Assembly (NCBI GenBank): GCA_964560085.1
Contig: CAZLKF010000010.1
Span: 1-34,486 of the forward strand
Length of the DNA stretch: 34,486 nucleotides
DNA from: RUG11241 sp964560085
Lineage (GTDB): Bacteria; Bacillota_I; Bacilli_A; RF39; UBA660
Reading direction: 5' to 3'
The notes below the pieces were generated by a model. That model was not told the DNA's origin. It worked only from the letters and a program-made list of their open reading frames with translations, and ran no database searches. Positions 1-9,037 of the stretch are shown here, one piece after another. A program made the position numbers and the translations under genes. How positions within the stretch are numbered: position 1 is the first letter of the stretch; each line of letters starts with the position of its first letter.

Positions 1-12
1 ATTATATCAAAA

Positions 13-42
13 AACCACACCCTTGTGGTGCGGTTCATTTTT
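13..42 (+). terminator. Terminator-like hairpin at left edge
   Basis: AACC-A-CACC pairs with GGTG-C-GGTT around a five-base loop, with one A/C mismatch, and is followed by CATTTTT on the plus strand. It would terminate a plus-strand gene lying off the left edge and converging on the heat-shock gene. The orientation is inferred from the T-rich tail. Confidence 0.5.
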
Positions 43-52
43 CAATTTAAGA

Positions 53-76
53 AAATAAGGCTAAACGCCTTATTTT
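53..76 (-). terminator. Terminator of the small heat-shock gene
   Basis: AAATAAGGC and GCCTTATTT form a nine-pair hairpin around TAAAC. Its arm contains the stop codon of the Hsp20 gene. Read on the minus strand it is followed by a modest T-rich tail. Confidence 0.55.
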
Positions 77-444
77 ATTTCGATTAATTTTTTATTGTTT
101 TCATTTGATGTTTTTGGTACTTCGATTTTTAGAATACCATCTTTAAATGATGCATTGATTTTTGTTTCATCGACTTCGCCTAAATAAAAGCTTCTTTGAT
201 ATTTTCCATAAAAGTTTCTTTCACGACGATAATATTTTTTTTCTTCGTTCTCTTCCTCATTTTTAACGGCTGTAACAATTAAATTCCCTTTATTCAATTC
301 AATGGAAATATCTTTCTTGTCAAAGCCAGGAACATCAAGTTCAATATTAACCATTCCCTCTTTTTCGTAAATATCACATTTCATTGCATCATCGTATTCG
401 ACTGAATCAAACATATCATCTAGAAAAAATTTGCTTGGTAACAT
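70..444 (-). CDS. Small heat-shock protein (Hsp20/alpha-crystallin family)
   Basis: An ATP-independent holdase chaperone of about 124 residues that binds unfolding cytoplasmic proteins. The alpha-crystallin beta-sandwich is clear from about residue 20 to the end: a segment reading VNIELDVPGFDKKDISIEL, then the repeated basic stretch KYYRRERNFYGKYQRSFYL, and the family signature around FKDGILKIEVPK near the C-terminus. The tail is short and ends KKLIEIK, giving the I-x-I type motif used for oligomerisation. The frame is open further upstream, but the ATG at 444 is chosen because GGAGG lies seven bases before it (452-456) and because the promoter -10 at 501-506 lies downstream of any longer start. 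It is monocistronic, with its own promoter, CIRCE operator and terminator, so it is probably an HrcA-controlled heat-shock gene. Confidence 0.95.
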   Translation of the reverse strand: MLPSKFFLDDMFDSVEYDDAMKCDIYEKEGMVNIELDVPGFDKKDISIELNKGNLIVTAVKNEEENEEKKYYRRERNFYGKYQRSFYLGEVDETKINASFKDGILKIEVPKTSNENNKKLIEIK

Positions 445-500
445 TTTTACTCCTCCTTTTATATATACCATTAATAGATCTTTTAATCTATTACATATTA

Positions 501-529
501 ATTGTAGTACTTTTTTTGGCACTTGTCAA
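501..529 (-). promoter_or_regulatory. Sigma-A-type promoter of hsp20
   Basis: On the minus strand TTGACA (529-524) and TACAAT (506-501) are separated by exactly 17 bases. The -35 hexamer lies partly inside the CIRCE spacer and left arm, so repressor and polymerase would compete for the same site. Confidence 0.85.
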
Positions 530-542
530 GTATGAGTGCTAA
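516..542. promoter_or_regulatory. CIRCE operator (HrcA binding site)
   Basis: TTGGCACTT, nine spacer bases, GAGTGCTAA. This matches the CIRCE consensus TTAGCACTC-N9-GAGTGCTAA at 16 of 18 arm positions with the correct spacer length. It overlaps the -35 region of the hsp20 promoter, the usual arrangement for HrcA repression. The hrcA gene itself is not in this window. Confidence 0.9.
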
Positions 543-560
543 AAAATATTTTTCTGTAGT

Positions 561-582
561 AAAAAAACGAGTAATCTCGTTT
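561..582 (-). terminator. Terminator of the small lipoprotein gene
   Basis: AAACGAG and CTCGTTT pair around the four-base loop TAAT. On the minus strand the stem runs into seven T residues. The stop codon of the lipoprotein gene begins in the stem. Confidence 0.75.
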
Positions 583-691
583 ATCTATTTTCTGTCAAAG
601 AATCATTATTAGTTTTGCGATCATCTATTTCTCTTATTTCACAGCCACACAATAATATAATTGCGCAAATGGCTAATATAACTTTCTTCAT
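581..691 (-). CDS. Very small predicted lipoprotein (36 aa)
   Basis: A 36-residue reading frame starting MKKVILAICAIILLCGCE and ending in a hydrophilic tail of about 19 residues rich in Asp, Asn, Lys and Arg. The first 17 residues form a complete lipoprotein signal: two lysines, a hydrophobic core and an LLCGC lipobox. Signal peptidase II would leave a lipid-anchored peptide of only about 20 residues, with Cys17 the most likely lipidated residue and Cys15 as the alternative. AAGGAGG lies close before the ATG, an extended -10 promoter lies upstream and a good terminator follows, so it looks like a real single-gene unit. The function is not recognised. It could be an entericidin-like or bacteriocin-immunity-type lipopeptide, but nothing in the sequence decides that. 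Confidence 0.7.
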   Translation of the reverse strand: MKKVILAICAIILLCGCEIREIDDRKTNNDSLTENR

Positions 692-724
692 TCTATCCTC
701 CTTGGTTTACATAAGTGCACTAAC

Positions 725-733
725 ATTATAGCA
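725..733 (-). promoter_or_regulatory. Extended -10 promoter for the small lipoprotein
   Basis: TGCTATAAT on the minus strand is a perfect extended -10 element about 34 bases before the start codon. No convincing -35 hexamer is present, which is normal for extended -10 promoters. Confidence 0.6.
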
Positions 734-814
734 TAAAATTATTTAAATAAAAACACATTTAATTTGAATAACAAAATTATATAAGCTTAATATTAATAAC
801 AATGTTTTTTTATC

Positions 815-847
815 AAGTAAGGGATAGTCTTATGACTATCCTTACTT
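815..847 (-). other. Stem-loop at the 3' end of the giant gene
   Basis: Fourteen base pairs with one bulged G around the loop TTAT. The stop codon of the giant gene lies inside the stem. On the minus strand no T-run follows, so this is not a standard intrinsic terminator. It may be a 3'-end processing or mRNA-stabilising structure at the end of the operon. Confidence 0.55.
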
Positions 848-3800
848 AATAATGAAATACTTTCGAATCGTTGAAACTTTTGTTGCATTGCTATCATATA
901 AATCAAAAACTAACATATAAGTTCCTTTTGCTGCTGTATCAATAAGAGTTGCTTCCCAAGTGCTTATATCACCTAAATTATACATGTTTGTAGCATACTC
1001 TATTAAATTTTCTGAAGTATAAATATTCAAGTCAAGGTCATCAAAGTTAGAGCCATTCTTTCTCTTTAAAGATGCTACAACATATGAATTTTCAACATTA
1101 TCTTCTACTAAATATGATAACGTATAGGCATTACCAAACCTGATGACATTATAACTAACTAAATTTATTTTGAATGCTGCTGAAGGTTTCTCTAATATAC
1201 GCAAATAATTATCACTTGTGACATAAGAAGCCCCATTCAATTCACCATCAATTGATGAAAGAAGTGTTGCTTTCAAATTGTAATTACTTGCAGGTAATGC
1301 ATTTAAGCCAAAGGAAACAGTAATATTTCCAGTAATTTCAGTAGTTATTGGTCCTAGCATTAAACGACATTCATTATTGTTTACGTAACAGAAATTATCC
1401 CCAAAGCTAATTTTTGTATTAGTTGGTAGGTTAATTCGAACATTGTTATTATCATATAGTTGGAAAATAATTCCTAAATTAGTATTAAATAATTTGGTTT
1501 CATAAATTGGTTTACTATTAATAGAACCTATAGTCTTTTTTGCATTAAATGATAACTCAATAATATCAGTATTATAATATGATTGTTCACTGGCACTAAT
1601 TGACAATAATGAAGTTCCAAAATTACTATGAATATTATAACTTGCAGGTGTCATATCAATCACTTCTCCTGAAATTGAACATTCAATTTTCAAAGTGTAT
1701 ACCCCATCATTCAATTTATCAGTTGCATTGTCAAAATCAACAATAAAAATAAAATTCTCACTTACTAAACCTGACACATTATCATAATAAACTAAATCGG
1801 TGTAATTTTCAGCACCACTCATTACTTTAAAATCAGAGAATAAATATTCCGATTTATTATTTGTAACATCAGTAGCTGTAACTTCATAATAATAGTATTT
1901 TGGAGTTGCTAATGAATCATCAATCATTGTGATAAATGTTCCAGCTGGTAAAATTGCACTTGAAATTAATTTTCTTGTATGTTGAACGGTTGCATAATTA
2001 TATGTATTACCAACTGCTTTATCAAAGTTTGCTCTTAAAGTTACGCTACTATTGTTAGTAATATTAATATCCGAACTTGATGATGTCTCTAAATCATTAC
2101 CAGGAGCAATGCTTCCTGCATATTGAACGTAAAATGTATATTTACTTACTAAGCTATTGATAGCTTCTTCTAAATCAGCAGCCGCATCATTAATCGTTTG
2201 ACAACTTATTTCTTGATCATTTAACAAACTGATTGCTGTATTTTTAGCTGTAATCATATTAGTAAAAGAACCAATCGTATAATCGATCTCATATAAATTT
2301 GAAGCTTTTTCTATTAAAGAAGTTATTTTTGCTCGTGAACAAGTAACCTCATAATATACACGATGATTTAAAGTAATGCTTCCATAAGATGCTGAGCTTG
2401 TTAAATTAATTTCATCATAATCAGTATTAGTATTTATAGTTGAAGTACCATAGTTGCTACCGTTGGTAATTGCAACATTTTTTGTAGTTAAGTCTGTTGC
2501 ACGATACAAATAGTCCTTAGTTATAGAATTGTATCCTTCATTATCAACATTAGAAACAGTATTATTATTAACTGTTATATTACTAATCAAATCATCTTCG
2601 ATTGGCTCAATTTCAACATCTCTAAACCAGTATCTACTAAGACCAGTTGCACGCGTACCAAACATTATATGATCAGCATACGTATAATGAGGATTTTGAG
2701 GTAAGAAAGGTAAATCTGTCCCCACTACTGCATTATCATAACTTACATTATACTTATTGTTTCGAACATCTAATTCATATTTTACTTGTGCTAGCCATGT
2801 TCCTGTTGGAGCTGTAGCAAGATAATTATGCTTGCTTCCATTGCTACCAGTTACAGTGCTATAACGATATACTAAAGAATAGATATTTTTCTTACCAGTT
2901 GGAAGATCTGCATTTGAAAAATAGGTTTCATTTAAAACATGAGTTTTAACATCAGATGTTCCAATCTCCCAATCGGTAGCAGAACCATTGGTAATCCAGG
3001 CAGTTCTTAAATATTTATTATCATATTCAGCACTGATATTTTCGATAGAAGCAAAATAAGAAACAGTAAATTTACCACTTAATTTTGCAAATTGACGAGT
3101 CGTTTCAAAGAAACTGCGCGCCGATGCAATAACTCCACTCGAGTTAATCGTATCATTACCAGCATTACTTTCCATACGAATAGCTGTCTGTCCATCTTTA
3201 GTTTCCAAAAATTGATTGTAATTCTCAGTACTACCTTTGGTATCATAAACATAATTTTTCCATGTGTTTTGATAATCTTCAAGGGTCAAATATTTTGCAG
3301 TATTATCAATCAAGAAAGCATTAGCATCTACTTCATCTGTACCTTTTATTGCAAGAATATTAGTGTTTTGATTTATTCTATTTGTTATTAAATAACGGGC
3401 ATCTATAAGAATTTCGCTATTAACAGTATAATCACGTCGATAGACTTTATAAACAATTGTTGACGTTCCATCAATTACTGTTACAATGTCCCCAGTATCA
3501 ATGAAACAATTATTCACATTAGTACATTCGCCAGTTTGATTTTCATAAACTATTTCACCTGCTTCACGATCTTTAAACAATAATACGCTTATATTACGTT
3601 TAGCAGTTAATCTTATTTCACCACCCAAACTATTCATATTTCTATTAAATATAAAATAATTTGCATTCATATACTTCTTAGGTACACTTCTAAATAAAAC
3701 TGTTGAAATATTTTTATAAGCTTGAGCTCCATTCTCTAATATCTGGCCAAAATAATAGTTTTCTAAAATATCAGATGAAATTTTAACAATATTTATATAC

Positions 3801-6800
3801 GAACTTTTTTCGCTTGTCAAATTAATTGTTACAAGTTTTTCTAGAGCTCTATTTATATGATAATAAGCATGAGAAATCAACTCTGATTCAGAATTTTCAT
3901 CTAATAATCTTCCAATGTCGACTTGTTGCATTAAGTCAGCCCATGTTCTTGTTGAATAATTAGATTCTGTATATGTTGTATCAATTACATTAATCAATTC
4001 TCTTAATGCTTCGATTGTAGAAGGTTGTTCATCAGCCGGGAAAACATTGATAACATATTCATATTCACTCCCACTTAAATCAGTTGCCAATATTGTTACT
4101 GTTTGGGCAACAACATCATATGTAATGGTGGGTACTAATTCATTTGTGCATGTTACTTCAATTGGGGTTACATCTGTTAATCTGCTATCAGAATAGATTG
4201 TATAACTATATGTTGTTGGATGAAAATTTGTAACATTTTCACCATTGTATTTTATTCCAGATACAGGAGAAGAATATATATTTTCAAACTGATAATTTTT
4301 TAAATTAATGGTTCCACTATTACTAAACCATGTTCCAATTGTAATATGGTCTATATCAACTCCCGAATTGAAATAATCAATATTTTCAAAAACTATTTCA
4401 TCATCAACATATACACTATATTTCTTGTTGACTGTATCAACCACTATAGCATAATTGTGCCATGTATCATTAGCAAAAATTTTTGCAGGACTTGAATCTT
4501 TACTATTGAGAGAACTTGAAGCCGATGTACCATATCTTACAATGATACTTGTTTTTTCAATCCTTGATTGTTTGTATTCATCTATGTAAGTTTCAACTCC
4601 AAGGTTTGTTTTTACACTATTACCTAAAAAATTTCCTTCTGTAAGCCAAATTCTGTTCCAAGAACTGACAATTGCATCAGTTTTCATATAATAGTCAAAA
4701 CTGATTTTATACATTGAAGTTTGTGGATTTATTTCACGAGTTAAATATGGCATATCTGTTCCAGATGTATCGTATAAATTAAGACTATCTTCACCACCAA
4801 CTTGTTCTAAATTCACAACTGCTCCTGTTGATTCATGAACAGTCCAACCTGCATACAAATCACTATTAGTTGTATTACTAAATACATATGTCCAAACATT
4901 ATCATTAATATCTGTAACGTTTAATTCAATTGCTTGTTCAGTCGAATTATATTCAATTGTGCTAGTTTTATAATATATTGTAGGATCGTAAGTCAACACA
5001 CTACTTGCATCAATTCCTTCAACAAGATATTGTGTTATATCATCAGCGAATGTTGCCAAAGCATTCTCATTAATTCTAACGTTTTCAATTACTTTATTTA
5101 TTATAGGAATAATTTCAATGTCATCAAGGTAATATCCAGATTTGCCCCATACACAAGTACCAAAAATGATATTGTTTATTTGATTTGTCGTCAATTCTGA
5201 AAAATTGTAAGCAACCGTTGTCTGTGTATTTCCTTCATCAAGTAATGAAAAAATTACTTTTTGTTGAATTGTATCAACGCTATACTCAAATTGATGCCAA
5301 GTATCTAATGTTAAACTAGAAAAGATCTGATTAATAGTAGAACCTGCGGTGACAGGACGAAGGCCCAAGAAAACACCAGAAGTATTATTATCCATATAAG
5401 TTTCAATTCCTAGACCATTTCTAACATCAACATTATTAGTTCTCGAAACTTTTCCATCAGATAACCAAATACGCAACCAATGATTAAAATCAGAATTTCC
5501 AGATTGAACATATATTTTATATCTTACTTTGAACTTTTCAAGATTGGCAAAAGATTTTTGAATGAAAGCCATACTAGTTTCTGAATCACTATTATCAACA
5601 ATGTGCAAAGTATTACCATTTAAAGTTGTATCCAAAGTAACGCTTGTATTAGTATCTGTAAATCTATTAAAACCATTTTTTATAGAATCATCATCAAAAT
5701 CATCAAATGTTTCATTAAAAGCTGTCAAATTATTTACTTTTGATGTTTCTTTGAACATTACAATTTGATTAACTGCTCCATTTAAATCTGTAACACTATC
5801 AACATTGCTACCAATTGTAATTAATGTATCTTTGTTAACAGTTAGTTTGTAAACATCATATGCAATTCCATTACCACCAATAATTTTATCGTTTGTTTTT
5901 ACATAACTGCTTAACCAACTTGGATCAGTAGTTATAGCAGGATCTCTTAAAATGTAAACATCGATGTTCCTTTTTGATGTAAAAGAAATAAAATCAACAG
6001 CTAAAGTCGAAGTATCGCCATTTGGTAACAATAAATATTCTGCATTAAAATACTTATATGGAATATTTGTAAATGTTACTGCTTCATCGCTATACATTTT
6101 ACTACCTATTCCAAAAGCATCGGCAATAACATTATTTGCATTATCACTACCGGTATACGCAAAGTTTTTAATTAAAATTGTTGAAGTTATATCAGTATTT
6201 TCTGCTGGAATTCCTAGAATTTCCCCATTTCCATAATCAGGATCAGTTAGGTCTGTAAGATTATAAGTTGTTGAATCAATCCATGAACTTACACCTGTAA
6301 AACCTGTAATTGTATCACTATTTGCAAGACTATTAGAAGTAATAGTTAAAGGATTTATTGCTTCTAATCCTTGAGCGCTAGTTGCATTTAAAGAAACAGT
6401 TCCACTTTGCATAGTTGTTCTAATCGCAACTCTAATGATGCCAGCTTCCGCATAAAGAGTATTAACATTAGTTGAATTTTCACGACCAGAATTGTAACCA
6501 CCGCGCCATATAAATTTTGTAGTATCACCAGTTAAATTGAAAGTTATTAAATCATTTAATGTTTCACCATCATAAGTTGAACATCTTTTTCCTTCAGCGT
6601 CAATTACTTCGACATCAACTAAAACAATATCTGAACCATTTGCTTTAATTCCTTCTGGATTATTCACCATAGTTAATTTCAACGATACTGGTGCTCCATG
6701 AGAAGTCTTAGAAGAACTTGACCCAGGAATAGCATTGTTTGATGAATCATAACCAATAGCTGTTACTGTGCTATTTGCAACATAAGCAACATTATTAAAA

Positions 6801-9028
6801 GTCCATAAATAACCATTGCTAACAGTCCCTGTATATTCAGTACTATTAACGTATAATTTTACATTTGCAAATGTTCTAGGAGCCACAACATAAACAGTTT
6901 TTACGGTACCAGGCGTATAATTCCAATGCCCAATTATGTACGTAGCATCAGTTGCATTAAATAAAACCTTATTTGCAAAATATCCCTCTTTTGGTAACAT
7001 TGTGGCATCAACTTCACCACTTACACGTGCAACTTCAGTATTAACACGCCCATGTGAAGTAGAATCGGAGAAAATCCAATTAGCACCTCCCATGTTAGAA
7101 GTTACAGATAAAGTTTTTGTTTTACGCTCAACCATTCTTACGGCATAATCTTCACTAGTAAAATGATGATCACTTTGAGCCGTAAAATTATTGGTATATA
7201 TATCCCACACGCCTCTTCTTGCTTCATAACGATTATATTCACCTTCAACTGCAGGTTTGCCCGCAATAATTCCACCACTTTGGGCATTAGTAGTTTCAGT
7301 TACTTCAACATAATTAGCAGTTGCAGTTGTTGCCGATCTAATTGTTAAAGCACGATCTGAAGTTGAGATAGTTGAATCATAAGAACCAGCATTGGCTATT
7401 GTTCCATTTGCTGCTCCTGTTCGATTACCATAATCGTATTTCCCAGCAAAGAAATATAATAATTCTGCTAAATTAGCACTAGTTGAACCAAAATCAGTAG
7501 TCCCGGAAACATCGCTTAAATTAGTTCCACTTAAAACACTATTCATACTTGATGATTGATTGCCAATCTCCCACATAATAATTGAAGGATTGTTACGATA
7601 ATAGATCAACATATCACGGAATGCTTCGGCACGTAATTTTATCGAAGCAGTGCTATAGGAGCTTTCATATGTTCCTTCACCATCAACACCTGGTTGTGTT
7701 ACAAGTAGACCGTATTTATTAGCAGCATCGATTTGTGATGGACTTCCAGCAACATGCCCCCATCTAATATAATTGCCGCCACCGTCTTTCATAAGCTTAA
7801 TGACCATATCAGTCATCCAATCAGGATAAGCAGCTCCTAAACCGGCATATTCCATTGTTGTTTTTTGACCCCATCCATTTAATTCAAGATAATTTTCATT
7901 CAAATAAAAACCATAATTATTTGTAAATCTATATGTTCTAATTCCTATATCTATACTATTATTATCAATAACAGTATCATCTTGAATAATTTGAGTCACA
8001 ACATTATATAAATATGGATATTTTGTTGACCATCTAATAGCATTTGTTAAAGTTCCTGATAGCAAAACATGCGCTTTTTCACCTGCATCTAAGGTTGTTG
8101 AAGCACTTTCAAACCTTAAAACTTCAACATCATTAGCATTGTAAACGATTGATCTAACCTTAAACGTTTGTGCATTATCAGTACTATTTTCAACTTGTGC
8201 ATCAACATTAATATCTGCCGTTTTATTAGTACCATTTTCATTAGAAGTATAAATATATGTTCCTTCTGATTCTAAAAAACTATATAAAGGTAATGTCAAA
8301 TGTAAATTATCAACAACGTAAAGATAACTATTACGATATAAACCACCGAAATTTGGATGCCAATGAGAATCATGCCATGGAATGACATTACTTCCACTTA
8401 AATAATAAGGAAATGAATTATCAACCATTACTGTAATATAATTTGTAGCTCCGAAGTTTAAATAATCAGTTAAATCATAGCCAAAAGGAATAAAGCCATT
8501 TTTATATGTTCCTGCTGTCACTTTTGTTCCATTAATATAAACTTCTGCTACCTGTCGTGCTGCCTCAAATTCGATATATATTTTTTTATCAGTATATTCT
8601 AAAGGTACAAAAAATTCCTTCTTATACCAAGAAGAACCTGTATAAGTACTTCTTTCACCATTCATACCTGATTCGGTAAAATTATTAAATGTATCAGTAT
8701 CATTAAAGGTATGAGCTAAACTAATGTCTGACCAGCAATTATCCATTGTATAGTTATTTGCAAAAGGATTAGAACTATTTGTAACACAACTATACGTTTC
8801 AATAGGATTAGCTTCCAAGTCTGAACCAGAATTAATTTTTCCTTCACCTTTAGCAAATTTCCAATCATAATTGAAATTATATTTAATTCTTGGGCCTTGA
8901 TTAGCAGGTATACCTGCTATTTTTTGAGAATAATTTGACAACGCAAAAACAACCCCTAGCAAGGTAAATGATGCTAGAAGACATAAAAACGAAATAAATA
9001 TTTTTTTTATTGTTTTTACGTTTTTCAT
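842..9028 (-). CDS. Giant secreted multidomain glycoside-hydrolase-family-2-like surface protein (2,728 aa)
   Basis: An exported protein with an N-terminal signal segment (residues 10-32, possible cleavage after VFA). In order: GH2 jelly-roll sugar-binding domain (about 95-235, with the YIEFEAARQVAEVYINGTKV strand pair), Ig-like GH2 domain (about 260-365), TIM barrel (about 370-680), Ig-like domains (about 690-900), an accessory beta-domain (about 940-1075) repeated at about 1740-1875, three LamG-like modules (about 1105-1300, 1390-1580, 1920-2140) each followed by a cadherin-like beta-sandwich, two FIVAR-like helical segments (about 1670-1733, 2230-2295) and further beta-sandwiches to the end. 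In the barrel the candidate nucleophile is Glu597 (GEYN), but the acid/base position reads WEIGNQ with Gln491 instead of Glu. There is no LPXTG or other C-terminal anchor. Start: AGAGGAG before the ATG, nine bases after the upstream stop. It is the last gene of the SipW/TasA-like operon. Polysaccharide binding or cleavage is inferred; the substrate is unknown. Confidence 0.85.
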   Translation of the reverse strand: MKNVKTIKKIFISFLCLLASFTLLGVVFALSNYSQKIAGIPANQGPRIKYNFNYDWKFAKGEGKINSGSDLEANPIETYSCVTNSSNPFANNYTMDNCWSDISLAHTFNDTDTFNNFTESGMNGERSTYTGSSWYKKEFFVPLEYTDKKIYIEFEAARQVAEVYINGTKVTAGTYKNGFIPFGYDLTDYLNFGATNYITVMVDNSFPYYLSGSNVIPWHDSHWHPNFGGLYRNSYLYVVDNLHLTLPLYSFLESEGTYIYTSNENGTNKTADINVDAQVENSTDNAQTFKVRSIVYNANDVEVLRFESASTTLDAGEKAHVLLSGTLTNAIRWSTKYPYLYNVVTQIIQDDTVIDNNSIDIGIRTYRFTNNYGFYLNENYLELNGWGQKTTMEYAGLGAAYPDWMTDMVIKLMKDGGGNYIRWGHVAGSPSQIDAANKYGLLVTQPGVDGEGTYESSYSTASIKLRAEAFRDMLIYYRNNPSIIMWEIGNQSSSMNSVLSGTNLSDVSGTTDFGSTSANLAELLYFFAGKYDYGNRTGAANGTIANAGSYDSTISTSDRALTIRSATTATANYVEVTETTNAQSGGIIAGKPAVEGEYNRYEARRGVWDIYTNNFTAQSDHHFTSEDYAVRMVERKTKTLSVTSNMGGANWIFSDSTSHGRVNTEVARVSGEVDATMLPKEGYFANKVLFNATDATYIIGHWNYTPGTVKTVYVVAPRTFANVKLYVNSTEYTGTVSNGYLWTFNNVAYVANSTVTAIGYDSSNNAIPGSSSSKTSHGAPVSLKLTMVNNPEGIKANGSDIVLVDVEVIDAEGKRCSTYDGETLNDLITFNLTGDTTKFIWRGGYNSGRENSTNVNTLYAEAGIIRVAIRTTMQSGTVSLNATSAQGLEAINPLTITSNSLANSDTITGFTGVSSWIDSTTYNLTDLTDPDYGNGEILGIPAENTDITSTILIKNFAYTGSDNANNVIADAFGIGSKMYSDEAVTFTNIPYKYFNAEYLLLPNGDTSTLAVDFISFTSKRNIDVYILRDPAITTDPSWLSSYVKTNDKIIGGNGIAYDVYKLTVNKDTLITIGSNVDSVTDLNGAVNQIVMFKETSKVNNLTAFNETFDDFDDDSIKNGFNRFTDTNTSVTLDTTLNGNTLHIVDNSDSETSMAFIQKSFANLEKFKVRYKIYVQSGNSDFNHWLRIWLSDGKVSRTNNVDVRNGLGIETYMDNNTSGVFLGLRPVTAGSTINQIFSSLTLDTWHQFEYSVDTIQQKVIFSLLDEGNTQTTVAYNFSELTTNQINNIIFGTCVWGKSGYYLDDIEIIPIINKVIENVRINENALATFADDITQYLVEGIDASSVLTYDPTIYYKTSTIEYNSTEQAIELNVTDINDNVWTYVFSNTTNSDLYAGWTVHESTGAVVNLEQVGGEDSLNLYDTSGTDMPYLTREINPQTSMYKISFDYYMKTDAIVSSWNRIWLTEGNFLGNSVKTNLGVETYIDEYKQSRIEKTSIIVRYGTSASSSLNSKDSSPAKIFANDTWHNYAIVVDTVNKKYSVYVDDEIVFENIDYFNSGVDIDHITIGTWFSNSGTINLKNYQFENIYSSPVSGIKYNGENVTNFHPTTYSYTIYSDSRLTDVTPIEVTCTNELVPTITYDVVAQTVTILATDLSGSEYEYVINVFPADEQPSTIEALRELINVIDTTYTESNYSTRTWADLMQQVDIGRLLDENSESELISHAYYHINRALEKLVTINLTSEKSSYINIVKISSDILENYYFGQILENGAQAYKNISTVLFRSVPKKYMNANYFIFNRNMNSLGGEIRLTAKRNISVLLFKDREAGEIVYENQTGECTNVNNCFIDTGDIVTVIDGTSTIVYKVYRRDYTVNSEILIDARYLITNRINQNTNILAIKGTDEVDANAFLIDNTAKYLTLEDYQNTWKNYVYDTKGSTENYNQFLETKDGQTAIRMESNAGNDTINSSGVIASARSFFETTRQFAKLSGKFTVSYFASIENISAEYDNKYLRTAWITNGSATDWEIGTSDVKTHVLNETYFSNADLPTGKKNIYSLVYRYSTVTGSNGSKHNYLATAPTGTWLAQVKYELDVRNNKYNVSYDNAVVGTDLPFLPQNPHYTYADHIMFGTRATGLSRYWFRDVEIEPIEDDLISNITVNNNTVSNVDNEGYNSITKDYLYRATDLTTKNVAITNGSNYGTSTINTNTDYDEINLTSSASYGSITLNHRVYYEVTCSRAKITSLIEKASNLYEIDYTIGSFTNMITAKNTAISLLNDQEISCQTINDAAADLEEAINSLVSKYTFYVQYAGSIAPGNDLETSSSSDINITNNSSVTLRANFDKAVGNTYNYATVQHTRKLISSAILPAGTFITMIDDSLATPKYYYYEVTATDVTNNKSEYLFSDFKVMSGAENYTDLVYYDNVSGLVSENFIFIVDFDNATDKLNDGVYTLKIECSISGEVIDMTPASYNIHSNFGTSLLSISASEQSYYNTDIIELSFNAKKTIGSINSKPIYETKLFNTNLGIIFQLYDNNNVRINLPTNTKISFGDNFCYVNNNECRLMLGPITTEITGNITVSFGLNALPASNYNLKATLLSSIDGELNGASYVTSDNYLRILEKPSAAFKINLVSYNVIRFGNAYTLSYLVEDNVENSYVVASLKRKNGSNFDDLDLNIYTSENLIEYATNMYNLGDISTWEATLIDTAAKGTYMLVFDLYDSNATKVSTIRKYFIIK

Positions 9029-9037
9029 TTTTCTCCT

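Noticed and set aside
842..1000. Cell-wall sorting signal (LPXTG) at the end of the giant protein
   Set aside because: The C-terminus ends in RKYFIIK with no LPXTG-like motif, hydrophobic segment or basic tail.
3092..7348. Several plus-strand open frames of 60-99 codons opposite the giant gene
   Set aside because: They lie wholly within the minus-strand giant coding sequence, have no ribosome sites or domain-like sequence, and follow the codon shadow of the real frame.
842..9028. Tandem DNA repeats or CRISPR-like structure in the giant gene
   Set aside because: The repetition is at protein-module level and strongly diverged; there are no direct nucleotide repeats with regular spacing.
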